DNA of 64,000 bases, taken from Francisella uliginis. Its GTDB lineage: Bacteria > Pseudomonadota > Gammaproteobacteria > Francisellales > Francisellaceae. A program made the position numbers and the translations under genes. The DNA lies in NCBI RefSeq assembly GCF_001895265.1, contig NZ_CP016796.1, forward strand, positions 434,001-498,000. The letters run 5' to 3'. Positions within the stretch are counted from its first letter, which is position 1. The number at the start of each line of letters is the position of its first letter. Shown here piece after piece: positions 6,969 through 15,836 of this stretch. A model generated the notes under the pieces. It was not told the origin of the DNA. It was given only the letters and a program-made list of their open reading frames with translations, and did not search any database.

Positions 6969-9277
6969 TGATTGATAAACAGATTATCGTAAATAATATA
7001 AGAAATGTTTTAAAATCAACAAACCTCGATATCAAAGATAAGTATACAGGTAAAGTTAGAGATATGTACTTTACAGATGATAGAAGTATCTTGATATCCA
7101 CAGATAGACAATCTGCATTTGATAGATCTTTAGGATTTATTCCTTTTAAAGGGCAGATACTTGCACAATCATCAGTATGGTGGTTTAAAGAAACTGCTCA
7201 TATTGTCAAAAATCATTTTATAGCCTCACCAGATCCAAATGTTGTGATTGCTCGAAAAGCAAAAGTACTACCTATTGAGTTTGTAGTTAGAGGTTATATA
7301 ACAGGTTCAACATCTACTTCTTTATGGACTCATTATAAAGATGGTAGTCGTGACTATTGTGGTAATATCCTGCCTGAAGGTTTAGTCAAAAACCAAAAAC
7401 TTCCACAAAATATACTTACTCCAACTACCAAAGAGCAAGATCATGATCGTCCAATTTCAGCACAAGATATTGTTAAAGAAGGTTGGTTGACTCAAGAACA
7501 ATGGGATTTTGCCTCACAAAAGGCATTGGAGCTTTTTGAGTTCGGACAGCAGAAAGCACTAGAGCATGGATTAATATTGGCTGATACTAAGTATGAGTTT
7601 GGTATTGATGAGAAAACTGGCGAAATTATTTTAATTGACGAAATACACACTCCTGATAGTTCAAGGTTCTGGTTAGAAAGTAGTTATATTGATAGAGTCG
7701 AGAAAGGTTTAGAGCCTGAGAATATTGATAAAGAGTTCTTTAGACTTTGGTTTGCCAAAAATTGTGATCCATATAATGATGAGGTTTTGCCTGAAGCGCC
7801 TGAAGATCTAGTTGTTGAGCTATCACAAAAGTATATAACGCTTTTTGAGATGATAACTGGACAAAAGTTTGAGTTACCAAAAGAGTTAGAAAATATAAAT
7901 CAGCGAATAGCTGATAATGTTACAAATTATTTAAATACGGAGAAACAAATGAATATTCTTCTAGTTGGCTCAGGAAGTAGAGAGCATGCTATTGCTGAAG
8001 CTGTTAAGAAGAGCTCTATTGAAAATAATCTTTATTGTGTCAGTGGTGCAGTGAACCCGGGTATTGATAAAATAGCACAAGGTTATAAAATTGCTAATAT
8101 CTGTGATTGTGATGCTGTTTTGGAATATGCAAAAGCAAAAAATGTAAATATAGCAATAATTGGTCCAGAGGCTCCTTTAGAGGCTGGTCTTGCAGACACT
8201 CTAAAATCTCAAGGTATAGGCGTAGTTGGACCAACTAAAAAATTGGCTCAATTAGAAACTTCTAAAGGTTTTACTAGAGACTTAATTCGTGATTATGAGG
8301 TTGGAGCTAATCCGTTTTTCAAGAAGTTTAACTCAATGGATGGTGTTGAGGAAACACTAAAGAAGTATGCCAAGCAATTTGTGATTAAAGCAGATGGACT
8401 TTGCGGAGGTAAAGGTGTACTTGTATGGGGCGATCATTTACATAGCATGTCAGAGGCTATCAAACATTGTCAATCATTAGTAGATGCAGGACAAGAGTTT
8501 GTAATAGAAGAGAAACTAGTCGGACAAGAGTTTTCTCTAATATCATTTACTGATGGTAAAAATTTTATCCATATGCCGGCTGTGCAAGATCATAAAAGAG
8601 CTCATGAGGGTGATAAAGGTCCTAATACTGGTGGTATGGGAACATATTCTGATGCAGATCATAGCTTACCGTTTTTATCTGATAAAGATATCCAAAGAGC
8701 TAAAGAAATTAATGAAAAAGTAGTGCATGCACTGGCAGAGAAATTTGGTGAACTATATCAAGGTATTTTATATGGTGGCTTTATGGCTACTAAAAATGAT
8801 ACCAAAGTCATTGAGTATAATGCTCGTTTTGGTGATCCTGAAGCAATGAACTTGCTAACGCTACTTGAGACTGATTTTGTTGAAATTGTTGAGGCAATAA
8901 CAAAAGGGACACTTGATAAGATAAGTTCAAGCTTTAAAAAACAAGCAAGTGTTTGTAAATATCTGGTTCCTCTTGGATATCCAAATCAATCAGTGAAGAA
9001 TTTTGAAATTGATATTTCACAATGTCCAGATAATGTTGAGCTTTTCCTTGGAGCTGTTGATTATAAAGGTGGTAAGTTGATTGGCACAGGATCAAGAGCA
9101 ATAGCTGTACTTGGTTTGGGAGATACTATTGCAGAAGCTGAACAAAAAGCTGAAAATGCAGTGAAGAATATTTATGGAAAAATGTATCATCGTCCAGATA
9201 TTGGTACAAAAAAACTTATAAATAAACGCATAAATCATATGAATTTATTACGTGGCGATAAGTATCAGGAGCTATAA
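6968..9277 (+). CDS. purCD: Fused PurC-PurD: SAICAR synthetase / GAR synthetase
   Basis: 769-aa fusion of two purine enzymes. Residues 1 to about 300 are PurC (SAICAR synthetase): DKYTGKVRDMY, STDRQSAFD, RGYITGS and the DEIHTPDSSRFW segment. After a short linker, a second start-like sequence, MNILLVGSGSREHA near residue 328, begins PurD (GAR synthetase), an ATP-grasp enzyme with KADGLCGGKGV, FTDGK, GPNTGGMGTYS and EYNARFGDPE. The two activities are not consecutive: PurD makes GAR (step 2), while PurC joins aspartate to CAIR (step 7). One continuous frame spans both parts with no frameshift. Francisella genomes carry this fusion, to my knowledge. It overlaps purM by one base and ends 3 bases before purN. 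Confidence 0.95.
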   Translation: MIDKQIIVNNIRNVLKSTNLDIKDKYTGKVRDMYFTDDRSILISTDRQSAFDRSLGFIPFKGQILAQSSVWWFKETAHIVKNHFIASPDPNVVIARKAKVLPIEFVVRGYITGSTSTSLWTHYKDGSRDYCGNILPEGLVKNQKLPQNILTPTTKEQDHDRPISAQDIVKEGWLTQEQWDFASQKALELFEFGQQKALEHGLILADTKYEFGIDEKTGEIILIDEIHTPDSSRFWLESSYIDRVEKGLEPENIDKEFFRLWFAKNCDPYNDEVLPEAPEDLVVELSQKYITLFEMITGQKFELPKELENINQRIADNVTNYLNTEKQMNILLVGSGSREHAIAEAVKKSSIENNLYCVSGAVNPGIDKIAQGYKIANICDCDAVLEYAKAKNVNIAIIGPEAPLEAGLADTLKSQGIGVVGPTKKLAQLETSKGFTRDLIRDYEVGANPFFKKFNSMDGVEETLKKYAKQFVIKADGLCGGKGVLVWGDHLHSMSEAIKHCQSLVDAGQEFVIEEKLVGQEFSLISFTDGKNFIHMPAVQDHKRAHEGDKGPNTGGMGTYSDADHSLPFLSDKDIQRAKEINEKVVHALAEKFGELYQGILYGGFMATKNDTKVIEYNARFGDPEAMNLLTLLETDFVEIVEAITKGTLDKISSSFKKQASVCKYLVPLGYPNQSVKNFEIDISQCPDNVELFLGAVDYKGGKLIGTGSRAIAVLGLGDTIAEAEQKAENAVKNIYGKMYHRPDIGTKKLINKRINHMNLLRGDKYQEL

Positions 9278-9280
9278 ATC

Positions 9281-9856
9281 GTGGCTAAGCTAAAACTTGT
9301 AATATTAGGTTCAACTCGAGGTACTAATATGCAAGCTATAATTGATGCTATATCAGCAAAAGAAATACATGCTAGTATAGATGCTGTAATTTCAAATAGG
9401 AAATCTGCATATATATTAGAAAGAGCTGAAAACTATAATATTCCAAATAAATTTTTAAGTGCTAAAGGATTAGATCGAGAAGAATACGATAAAATAATTG
9501 CTAATGAAATTCAAAAATATAATCCAGATTTGATTTTATTGATTGGTTTTATGCGTATTTTAAGTCCTGTTTTTATAAATAGCTTTAAAAATAAAATTTT
9601 GAATATTCATCCATCACTTTTACCAAAACATGCAGGATTAATGGATATTGATGTACATCAATCTGTTATTAATGCTGGCGATAATGTCTCGGGTTGCACT
9701 ATCCATCAAGTCACAGAAGAAGTGGATGCTGGAGATACTATTTTACAGCTTAAGTGTGATGTTAGTGAAAATGAAACAGCTGAAAGTTTAAAAGTTAAGG
9801 TACAGGATTTAGAAAGTAAAGCGTGGATTGAAGTTATTAAAGGTTGGAAGAAATAG
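9281..9856 (+). CDS. purN: Phosphoribosylglycinamide formyltransferase PurN
   Basis: Transfers a formyl group from 10-formyl-THF to GAR. The protein is 191 aa. Motifs are the N-terminal GSTRGTNMQAI phosphate-binding loop, GFMRILS, and the catalytic block NIHPSLLP with Asn and His; the downstream catalytic Asp lies in EEVDAGDTI. It starts with GTG at 9281, three bases after the purCD stop, so it is part of the purM-purCD-purN transcript. The GIY-YIG gene begins almost directly after its stop. Confidence 0.95.
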   Translation: MAKLKLVILGSTRGTNMQAIIDAISAKEIHASIDAVISNRKSAYILERAENYNIPNKFLSAKGLDREEYDKIIANEIQKYNPDLILLIGFMRILSPVFINSFKNKILNIHPSLLPKHAGLMDIDVHQSVINAGDNVSGCTIHQVTEEVDAGDTILQLKCDVSENETAESLKVKVQDLESKAWIEVIKGWKK

Positions 9857-9858
9857 CT

Positions 9859-10149
9859 TTGAAGAATGGCTATGTATACATATTAACTAATAAAAATAAT
9901 GGTGTTTTATATATAGGAGTTACTTCTGATATTATAAAAAGAGTTTATGAACATAAGAATAAATTTGTAGATAGTTTTAGTAAGAAATATAGCTTAAATA
10001 AGCTTGTTTATTTTGAGGTTTATGAAAATATTGAAGAAGCTATAATTAGAGAGAAACAGCTTAAGAAATGGAATAGGGCTTGGAAAGATAGAATTATAAA
10101 TACTATGAATTCTGACTGGGTCGACTTATATGATAAGCTTTTAAGCTAA
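9859..10149 (+). CDS. Small GIY-YIG nuclease, copy 2 (intact active site)
   Basis: 96-aa GIY-YIG domain protein with intact motifs: GYVY (4-7), YIG (18-20), Arg28, VYEHK with His32 and Glu65 in REKQLKKW. I choose TTG 9859 because it aligns exactly with the ATG of copy 1; the frame opens earlier, inside purN. It lies 2 bases after the purN stop and before purE, so it is probably co-transcribed with the purine genes. A GC-type two-hairpin repeat follows 18 bases after its stop. Family knowledge: small GIY-YIG proteins of this size include structure- or sequence-specific DNA nucleases. A link to the nearby palindromes is inference. Confidence 0.88.
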   Translation: MKNGYVYILTNKNNGVLYIGVTSDIIKRVYEHKNKFVDSFSKKYSLNKLVYFEVYENIEEAIIREKQLKKWNRAWKDRIINTMNSDWVDLYDKLLS

Positions 10150-10167
10150 AAAAGCCTATATTTAATA

Positions 10168-10241
10168 GTCATACCCGCGTAGGCGGGTATCTCTTACATT
10201 TTGGCTTACTATAGAAAGATTCCCGCCTGCGCGGGAATGAC
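10168..10241. repeat. Two-hairpin palindromic repeat unit downstream of GIY-YIG gene 2 (GC-type)
   Basis: GTCATACCCGC-GTAG-GCGGGTATCT, a spacer of about 25 bases, AGATTCCCGC-CTGC-GCGGGAATGAC. It is the best example of the GC-rich subfamily and the most GC-rich spot in the neighbourhood. Its right half has the ATTCCC(N8)GGGAAT shape of the Neisseria dRS3 repeat. Confidence 0.85.
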
Positions 10242-10298
10242 CAGAAGTATTAAATTAATAGTTTTATAAACTTATAAATTGGGCTGGAGATAGAAGAG

Positions 10299-10790
10299 AT
10301 GAGTATAGATGTTGGTGTAATAATGGGCTCTAAATCTGATTGGAGTACAATGAAAGAGTGTTGTGATATTTTAGAGCAATTAGGTATTAAATACGAATGT
10401 GAGGTTGTATCAGCTCATAGAACTCCAGATAAAATGTTTAGCTATGCTGAAACTGCTAAACAACGAGGGCTTCAAGTTATAATTGCTGGAGCTGGAGGAG
10501 CTGCGCACCTTCCAGGTATGGTTGCTGCAAAAACTGATCTACCAGTATTAGGAGTTCCAGTTAAATCTAGTACATTAAGTGGTAAAGATAGTTTACTATC
10601 TATAGTGCAAATGCCAGCGGGTATTCCAGTTGCTACTTTTGCAATAGGAGTAGCAGGAAGCAAGAATGCAGCACTTTTTGCAGCGAGTATTTTACAACAT
10701 ACAAACTCTAAGATAGGTCAGGCACTAGAGAAATTTAGAGCTGATCAAACTAAGACTGTTTTAGAAAATCCCAACCCTAGAGAGCAGTAA
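10299..10790 (+). CDS. purE: N5-carboxyaminoimidazole ribonucleotide mutase PurE
   Basis: Converts N5-CAIR to CAIR. The 163-aa length is typical of class I PurE. Visible motifs are the phosphate-binding [11 protein letters not shown], the catalytic SAHRTPDKM with His, and the [11 protein letters not shown] loop. It starts about 57 bases after the palindromic repeat, so it may have its own promoter or be read from the upstream purine transcript. Two bases separate it from purK, its partner enzyme. Confidence 0.97.
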   Translation: MSIDVGVIMGSKSDWSTMKECCDILEQLGIKYECEVVSAHRTPDKMFSYAETAKQRGLQVIIAGAGGAAHLPGMVAAKTDLPVLGVPVKSSTLSGKDSLLSIVQMPAGIPVATFAIGVAGSKNAALFAASILQHTNSKIGQALEKFRADQTKTVLENPNPREQ

Positions 10791-10792
10791 GT

Positions 10793-11890
10793 ATGAAAAT
10801 AGGTATTATTGGAGCAGGTCAACTTGCTAGGATGTTAAGTGTTGCTGGTACACCCCTTGGACTAGAGTTTTATTGTTTAGGTAAGTTAGGTGATTGTGCT
10901 GAAGAGGTTGTAAAAAGTGTTACAGATATTGATTTAGATAAGGTCAATGAGGTTGTAAATTGGGCTAAGCAATTTGATGTGATAACTTTTGAAAATGAAA
11001 ACATATCTCATGAGCTTATAAAAGCAGTTAATCATGAGGTAAATGTTTATCCATCTGCTAAAGCTATAGCGATTTCACAAGATCGCTTACTTGAAAAATC
11101 TTTTATGCGTGATCATGGTATTGAGACTGCAAAGTTTGTCAATATTGATAGTTTGAAGAAGCTTGAGAATGCTGTTAAAGAACATGGATTACCAGCTATA
11201 GTTAAAACACGTAGATTTGGCTATGATGGTAAAGGTCAGTTTGTAATTAAATCGCAAGATGATGTTGCCAAAGCTTGGAATGCTTTAAAAGATGCACCAG
11301 ATGGTCTTATATATGAGGCTTTTGTTAATTTTGATTATGAAGTTTCTCAAATATGTACAGCTGATATTAAAGGTAATATTGCGTTTTATCCCTTAGCTAA
11401 AAATACTCATAAGCAAGGTATAATAGTTGTGTCAGAAGCACCTTTTGAAAATGATGTTTTAGAAGTAAAAGCTCAGCAAGTTGCAAAGACTTTAGTTAAA
11501 GAGTTTGGTTATGTTGGTACGCTTGCGATTGAGTTTTTTGTCAAAGGTGATGAGTTGATTGTCAATGAAATAGCTCCTAGAGTGCATAATAGTGGTCACT
11601 GGAGCATAGATGGAGCAGTTACATCACAATTTGAAAATCATGTAAGAGCTATAGCTGGATTAATTCTAGGTGATACTACAAGTAGAAGAACGATGATGCT
11701 AAATTGTATAGGTGGTATGCCATCGACAAAAGATTTATCATCTTTAGATAGAGTTAAAATCCATAATTATAACAAAGAGCCTAGAAAAGGGCGTAAAGTA
11801 GGACATTTAAATCTTAACCTTAATGATGAAACTGATGAATATCAGCTTTTACAGGCTAAGAAGCTAATTGCTCTTTCTGAAGAACTTTAA
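10793..11890 (+). CDS. purK: 5-(carboxyamino)imidazole ribonucleotide synthase PurK
   Basis: ATP-grasp enzyme, 365 aa, which makes N5-CAIR from AIR, bicarbonate and ATP and feeds PurE. It starts MKIGIIGAGQLARML and carries the ATP-grasp motifs KTRRFGYDGKGQ, YEAFVNFDYEVS and NEIAPRVHNSGHWSIDG. The two-base spacing to purE indicates coupling. It is the last purine gene of the cluster; the next gene has a separate leader. Confidence 0.96.
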   Translation: MKIGIIGAGQLARMLSVAGTPLGLEFYCLGKLGDCAEEVVKSVTDIDLDKVNEVVNWAKQFDVITFENENISHELIKAVNHEVNVYPSAKAIAISQDRLLEKSFMRDHGIETAKFVNIDSLKKLENAVKEHGLPAIVKTRRFGYDGKGQFVIKSQDDVAKAWNALKDAPDGLIYEAFVNFDYEVSQICTADIKGNIAFYPLAKNTHKQGIIVVSEAPFENDVLEVKAQQVAKTLVKEFGYVGTLAIEFFVKGDELIVNEIAPRVHNSGHWSIDGAVTSQFENHVRAIAGLILGDTTSRRTMMLNCIGGMPSTKDLSSLDRVKIHNYNKEPRKGRKVGHLNLNLNDETDEYQLLQAKKLIALSEEL

Positions 11891-11967
11891 CTAATACGTT
11901 ATCTAGCATAATCCCATAGAAGTAACAGTCTACTTCAATTTTATTTCTCATTAATATATTTCAAAAA

Positions 11968-12011
11968 ACTAAGTTTATGTATATTCTTTAATAACCATAG
12001 AAAAACTTAGT
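11968..12011. promoter_or_regulatory. 9-bp inverted repeat abutting the SDR start codon
   Basis: ACTAAGTTT (11968-11976) and AAACTTAGT (12003-12011) are perfect inverted repeats with a 26-base loop. The right arm touches the ATG at 12012. It could be an operator or a leader stem hiding the ribosome-binding site. The role is unknown. Confidence 0.4.
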
Positions 12012-12768
12012 ATGAATATGGATAACAAAGTTTTACTAATTACTGGATCAAGTAGAGGTATCGGAGCTGCTACAGCAATTCAAGCAGCAAGAGAGGGGTA
12101 TTCTGTATGTATTAATTACTTAAATGATGAGTCCTCAGCTTTTAAAGTTCGAAATGAAATTTTAGAAACTGGTGCTAGATGTATTGCTATACAGGCTGAT
12201 GTTTCTAATGAGAAAGAAGTTTCAAAACTATTTAAAACAATTGATAGTGAAATGGGAACTATTACTCATCTAGTAAATAATGTCGGTATTTTAAAAACTA
12301 AAATGCCTTTAATGGAAATGAGTGGAGAGCGTATTAAAACTGTTATTAATACAAATATCATGAGTCATTTTTACTGTTGTAAGGAAGCAATAGTTAGGAT
12401 GTCTAAAGCTAAAGGTGGTCAAAGTGGGGCAAATAGTAAATGTCTCATCCGGAGCCTCTAGAAAAGGCGCTCCATTTGAATATGTTGATTATGCAGCTTC
12501 TAAGGGTGCTATTGATACTCTAACGACTGGACTTGCTAAAGAAGTTGCTGCCGATGGTATACGTGTAAATTGTGTCAGGCCTGGTTTTATCTATACAGAT
12601 ATTCATGCAGATGGCGGAGAGCCTGATAGAGTTGATAGGATTGCTAAAACTTTACCAATGAATAGAGGGGGCAAACCTGAAGAGGTTGCAGAAGCTATTT
12701 TATGGTTATTAAGTGAAAAGGCTTCTTTTGTAACAGGTAGCTTTACTAATCTTTGTAGTGGTTTATAA
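12012..12768 (+). pseudogene. Short-chain dehydrogenase/reductase, broken by a +1 frameshift
   Basis: NAD(P)-dependent oxidoreductase of the SDR family, split into two frames. The first part (12012-12461) has the Rossmann motif TGSSRGIGAAT and VNNVG. The second part (about 12430-12768) has IVNVSSGASR, the catalytic YAASK and VNCVRPGFI. The frames join at GTGGGGC (G4 at 12426-12429): removing one G restores QSGQIVNVSS, in line with the family. The whole would be about 250 aa, the normal SDR length. No later decay is seen, so the break is recent or a sequencing error in a homopolymer. The substrate is unknown. An inverted repeat sits in its leader. Confidence 0.85.
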
Positions 12769-12771
12769 GTT

Positions 12772-13131
12772 TTACATTACACCAAAAGCATTTTTAATCC
12801 AGTTAATATCACTTTCATTTATAGCAATTAAGTCAAAGCGACATTCATAATTTTCATAGTTGGGATTTTGCTGTAAGAATATATTTGCTGTATTTATAAG
12901 TTTTTGTTGTTTGCTATAAGTAAGCATCTCTTCAGCTTTAGCAAATTTAGTTTTGCTACGATATTTAACCTCAACAAAAATCAGAATATTTTTATCTAAA
13001 GTAATAATGTCAATTTCGCCATACGGTAGAGCTTTAAAATTTTGATCTATAATTTTCAAACCTTGAGAGTTTAAGAATTTACAGGCCTGTAATTCTGCTT
13101 TGTTGCCAATTTCTGTCTTAGTTTTATTCAT
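12772..13131 (-). CDS. yraN: YraN/UPF0102 family nuclease-like protein
   Basis: 119-aa member of the UPF0102 family, which has a restriction-endonuclease-like fold. Motifs: [12 protein letters not shown] at the N-terminus, the GEIDII segment, then FVEVKYR, giving the E-x(n)-D-x(n)-ExK metal-binding arrangement of PD-(D/E)XK nucleases. Members are widespread in bacteria and their biological role is not firmly established. It is convergent with the broken SDR gene, with 3 bases between their ends. The start at 13131 gives a typical N-terminus. Confidence 0.9.
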   Translation of the reverse strand: MNKTKTEIGNKAELQACKFLNSQGLKIIDQNFKALPYGEIDIITLDKNILIFVEVKYRSKTKFAKAEEMLTYSKQQKLINTANIFLQQNPNYENYECRFDLIAINESDINWIKNAFGVM

Positions 13132-13192
13132 ACTTGATTATTTTTGTAGTGATAGAACAATATGTGTTGTATTTTATTATGAAGTTTTTTAT

Positions 13193-13266
13193 GTCATTCC
13201 TACACAGGTAGAACCTTTATAGTCTTAACCATTAGTCAAAGGATTCCGGATCAAGTCCGAAATGAC
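13193..13266. repeat. Two-hairpin palindromic repeat unit between prlC and yraN
   Basis: It begins GTCATTCC with a decayed first hairpin and ends GGATTCCGGATC-AA-GTCCGAAATGAC. It lies between the end of the oligopeptidase gene and the start of yraN, both minus strand. It may contribute to ending the oligopeptidase transcript. Confidence 0.75.
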
Positions 13267-13280
13267 AGTTAAATTTACAG

Positions 13281-15293
13281 CTAACTAATTCCACTATGTC
13301 TAAGTAGTGCCTCTTCACTAGGCTTGCGACCCATGAATGCTACAAAGTTATCCATAGCATCACGTGATGAACCTTTTGAGATAATATTTTCAAGTAAATC
13401 TTGGCCAACTTTATCACTAAGAATTCCTTCCTCCTCAAAACGAGAGAAAACATCTGATGATAGTATCTCTGCCCATTTATAGCTATAGTATCCAGCTGCG
13501 TATCCTCCAGCAAAAATATGTGAAAATCCATTTTGGAATTTATTATAGCTAGGAGTTTTTATTAGATTTATTTTTTCTCTTACACTGTCTAACTCGCTTT
13601 GGACATCTGCCACTGTTGTTAGTTTTTTATAGTGAATATTCATATCAAAGATAGCAAATTCAAGTTGTCTAACCATCATTAAAGCCGCATGGAATTCTCT
13701 TGTACCAACAAGTTTGTCTATTTGCTTTTTAGTTAACTCTTTGCCATCACGAGAGCCAGACATTAACTCTAGACCTTCTTCACTCCAACAGAAGTTCTCC
13801 ATGAATTGACTTGGCAGTTCGATAGCATCCCACTCAACACCATTTGTACCAGAAATAGATGGTATACTAACTTGAGATAATATATGGTGTAAAGCATGAC
13901 CAAACTCATGAAAAAGTGTAACAACATCGTTATGAGTTAAGTTAGCACCATCTTTTGATGGAGCAAGGAAATTACAGTTAACATAAGCAACAGGCTTTTG
14001 TTTTTGGTTGGCTGAGTCAATAAATGCTGTACGCGATCCATCCATCCATGCACCACCGCGTTTATTATCTCTAGCAAAAAGATCACAAATTATACTACCA
14101 ATATATTCATTATTTTTATAAAAATCAAAAGTTTGCTGCTCATCTATATACTTGGCATATTCTGTATTTTCGCGTATTTCTAAACCGTATATTTTATTAA
14201 GTATAGTAAATAAACCTTGTTGAACTTTTTCTAGAGGAAAATATTCTCTTAGCTCCTCTTCTGTAAAGTCAAACTTGGCTTTTTTAAGTTTCTCAGAATA
14301 GTATGCTGTATCCCAAGGTTGTAGTCCGTCAACTAAGCCAGCGTCCTCAGCAAATCTACGCAGTTCGTTAAGATCTTTTTTTGCTTGTGGAGTGGATTTT
14401 TCTAAAAGATTATTTAGAAGTGCTAAGACTTGCTCTGGAGTCTCTGCCATTTTTGTGAAAAGAGAATTCTCGGCATAGTTTTTAAAACCTAAAATTTCTG
14501 ATTTCTCAATACGTAGTTTGAGTATTTGCTCTATTACTTCATCATTATCAAAGTTCTTATTCTCAGCTTCTTTTGATGCTCTTGAACAGTATGCTTTATA
14601 GAATTTTTCTCTTAGAGATCTGTCATCTGCTTGTTGTAAAACTGCAAGATATGTTGGAATATCAATACCAAAAGCGTATACATCATTTAGCTCTTTCTGT
14701 TTTGCTTTAGCTTTTGCAGCTTCAATAGTGTTGCTGGATAAACCTTTAAGCTCTTTTTCATCACTTGTGGAATATATCCAATCCATTGTTGCATCTAAAA
14801 CATTATTTTCAAACTTAGAACTTAGTTGTGCTAATTCTTGAGATATTTCTTGTAGCCTTTTTCTTTTAGACTCATCAAGATTTACACCTGATTGCTCAAA
14901 ACTAACTATAGCTTTACGTACTGCTTGCGCTTGCTCTTTATCAAGCTGTTGGTTCTGAACTTGCTTGTATAAATTGTACAGTTCTTTGTTTTGTCCAACT
15001 TTTGTATAAAACTCAGTCAGTTTAGCTATAGCATATTCATAACTTTCACGAAGCTCTTTAGTATTACAAACAGCATTCATGTGTGAAATAGAAGAAAATG
15101 CTTGGGTAATTTTTTCATCATTTTCTTCTAAATTTAATAATGTGTTCCAGTTTGGTTCCTTGGTTTCTAAAGCTTGTTTTAAATTTTTATCTGCTATTTC
15201 TAATAAAGAGTCTATTGCAGGTTTTACTTCATCTACTTTAAATTGTGAAAGATTAGGTAAATCGGTATTTTGAGTTATTGAATTCATAATCAC
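13281..15293 (-). CDS. prlC: Oligopeptidase A (M3 family metallopeptidase)
   Basis: Cytosolic zinc oligopeptidase, 670 aa, of peptidase family M3 (thimet oligopeptidase-like), degrading short peptides such as cleaved signal peptides. The zinc-binding motif HEFGH (in LFHEFGHALHH) is near residue 461, and the third ligand Glu lies in the downstream region around WDAIELPSQFMENF. The N-terminal helical domain is intact. The start could also be the second Met, two codons in (15287). A separate promoter is likely in the divergent spacer shared with the Mth938 gene. Confidence 0.95.
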   Translation of the reverse strand: MIMNSITQNTDLPNLSQFKVDEVKPAIDSLLEIADKNLKQALETKEPNWNTLLNLEENDEKITQAFSSISHMNAVCNTKELRESYEYAIAKLTEFYTKVGQNKELYNLYKQVQNQQLDKEQAQAVRKAIVSFEQSGVNLDESKRKRLQEISQELAQLSSKFENNVLDATMDWIYSTSDEKELKGLSSNTIEAAKAKAKQKELNDVYAFGIDIPTYLAVLQQADDRSLREKFYKAYCSRASKEAENKNFDNDEVIEQILKLRIEKSEILGFKNYAENSLFTKMAETPEQVLALLNNLLEKSTPQAKKDLNELRRFAEDAGLVDGLQPWDTAYYSEKLKKAKFDFTEEELREYFPLEKVQQGLFTILNKIYGLEIRENTEYAKYIDEQQTFDFYKNNEYIGSIICDLFARDNKRGGAWMDGSRTAFIDSANQKQKPVAYVNCNFLAPSKDGANLTHNDVVTLFHEFGHALHHILSQVSIPSISGTNGVEWDAIELPSQFMENFCWSEEGLELMSGSRDGKELTKKQIDKLVGTREFHAALMMVRQLEFAIFDMNIHYKKLTTVADVQSELDSVREKINLIKTPSYNKFQNGFSHIFAGGYAAGYYSYKWAEILSSDVFSRFEEEGILSDKVGQDLLENIISKGSSRDAMDNFVAFMGRKPSEEALLRHSGIS

Positions 15294-15377
15294 CTTAAAA
15301 TATTGTTTAGATATGATATTGATAAGTTATAATTTTATATATGATAACTATATTATTATAATCAAGGTTTTTTTACT

Positions 15378-15749
15378 ATGATGACTTTACAAGAAGAAAA
15401 AATAACCGCACCAGTTTTTTTTAAAGAATATATCGATGGTGAGTTTAGACTTAATGTTGGTGAATATAACTATCCTCTTATTTTATCCTCAACAGAGGTT
15501 CTTGACTATAAAGACAAGATTAGTGAAGTTAAAGATATTAAGAAAAGCCATTTAGAGCTTATCCTTAAGAGTGATCCGGAAGTTGTAATTATAGGGACTG
15601 GTAAAACACAGGTTATACCACCAGTACAGATAATAGCAGAGTTAGCTAAAAATGGTAAAAGTGTTGATTTTATGGCAAGTGATGCTGCATGTAAAACATA
15701 CAACCTTTTAGTCAATGAAAATCGCAATGTTAGCTGTATAGTTATTTAG
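15378..15749 (+). CDS. Mth938/NDUFAF3-domain protein
   Basis: 123-aa protein of the Mth938/DUF498 family, relatives of mitochondrial complex I assembly factor NDUFAF3. Typical segments: EVVIIGTGKTQVIPP, then VDFMASDAACKTYNLL. The biochemical role of bacterial members is not known. It is divergent from prlC, and about 90 bases separate it from lpnA. No signal peptide is present, so it is probably cytosolic. Confidence 0.88.
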   Translation: MMTLQEEKITAPVFFKEYIDGEFRLNVGEYNYPLILSSTEVLDYKDKISEVKDIKKSHLELILKSDPEVVIIGTGKTQVIPPVQIIAELAKNGKSVDFMASDAACKTYNLLVNENRNVSCIVI

Positions 15750-15836
15750 TTAAATAACTTGTGTGTTTCCTTTTGATTGTTGTTATAATGTTATTGAGTG
15801 TTAAAAAATATAAAGCTACTTAAAGGAGTGTTATTT

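Noticed and set aside
5336-10241. CRISPR array
   Set aside because: The repeats are palindromic, dispersed, and separated by genes rather than by short unique spacers; no cas genes are present.
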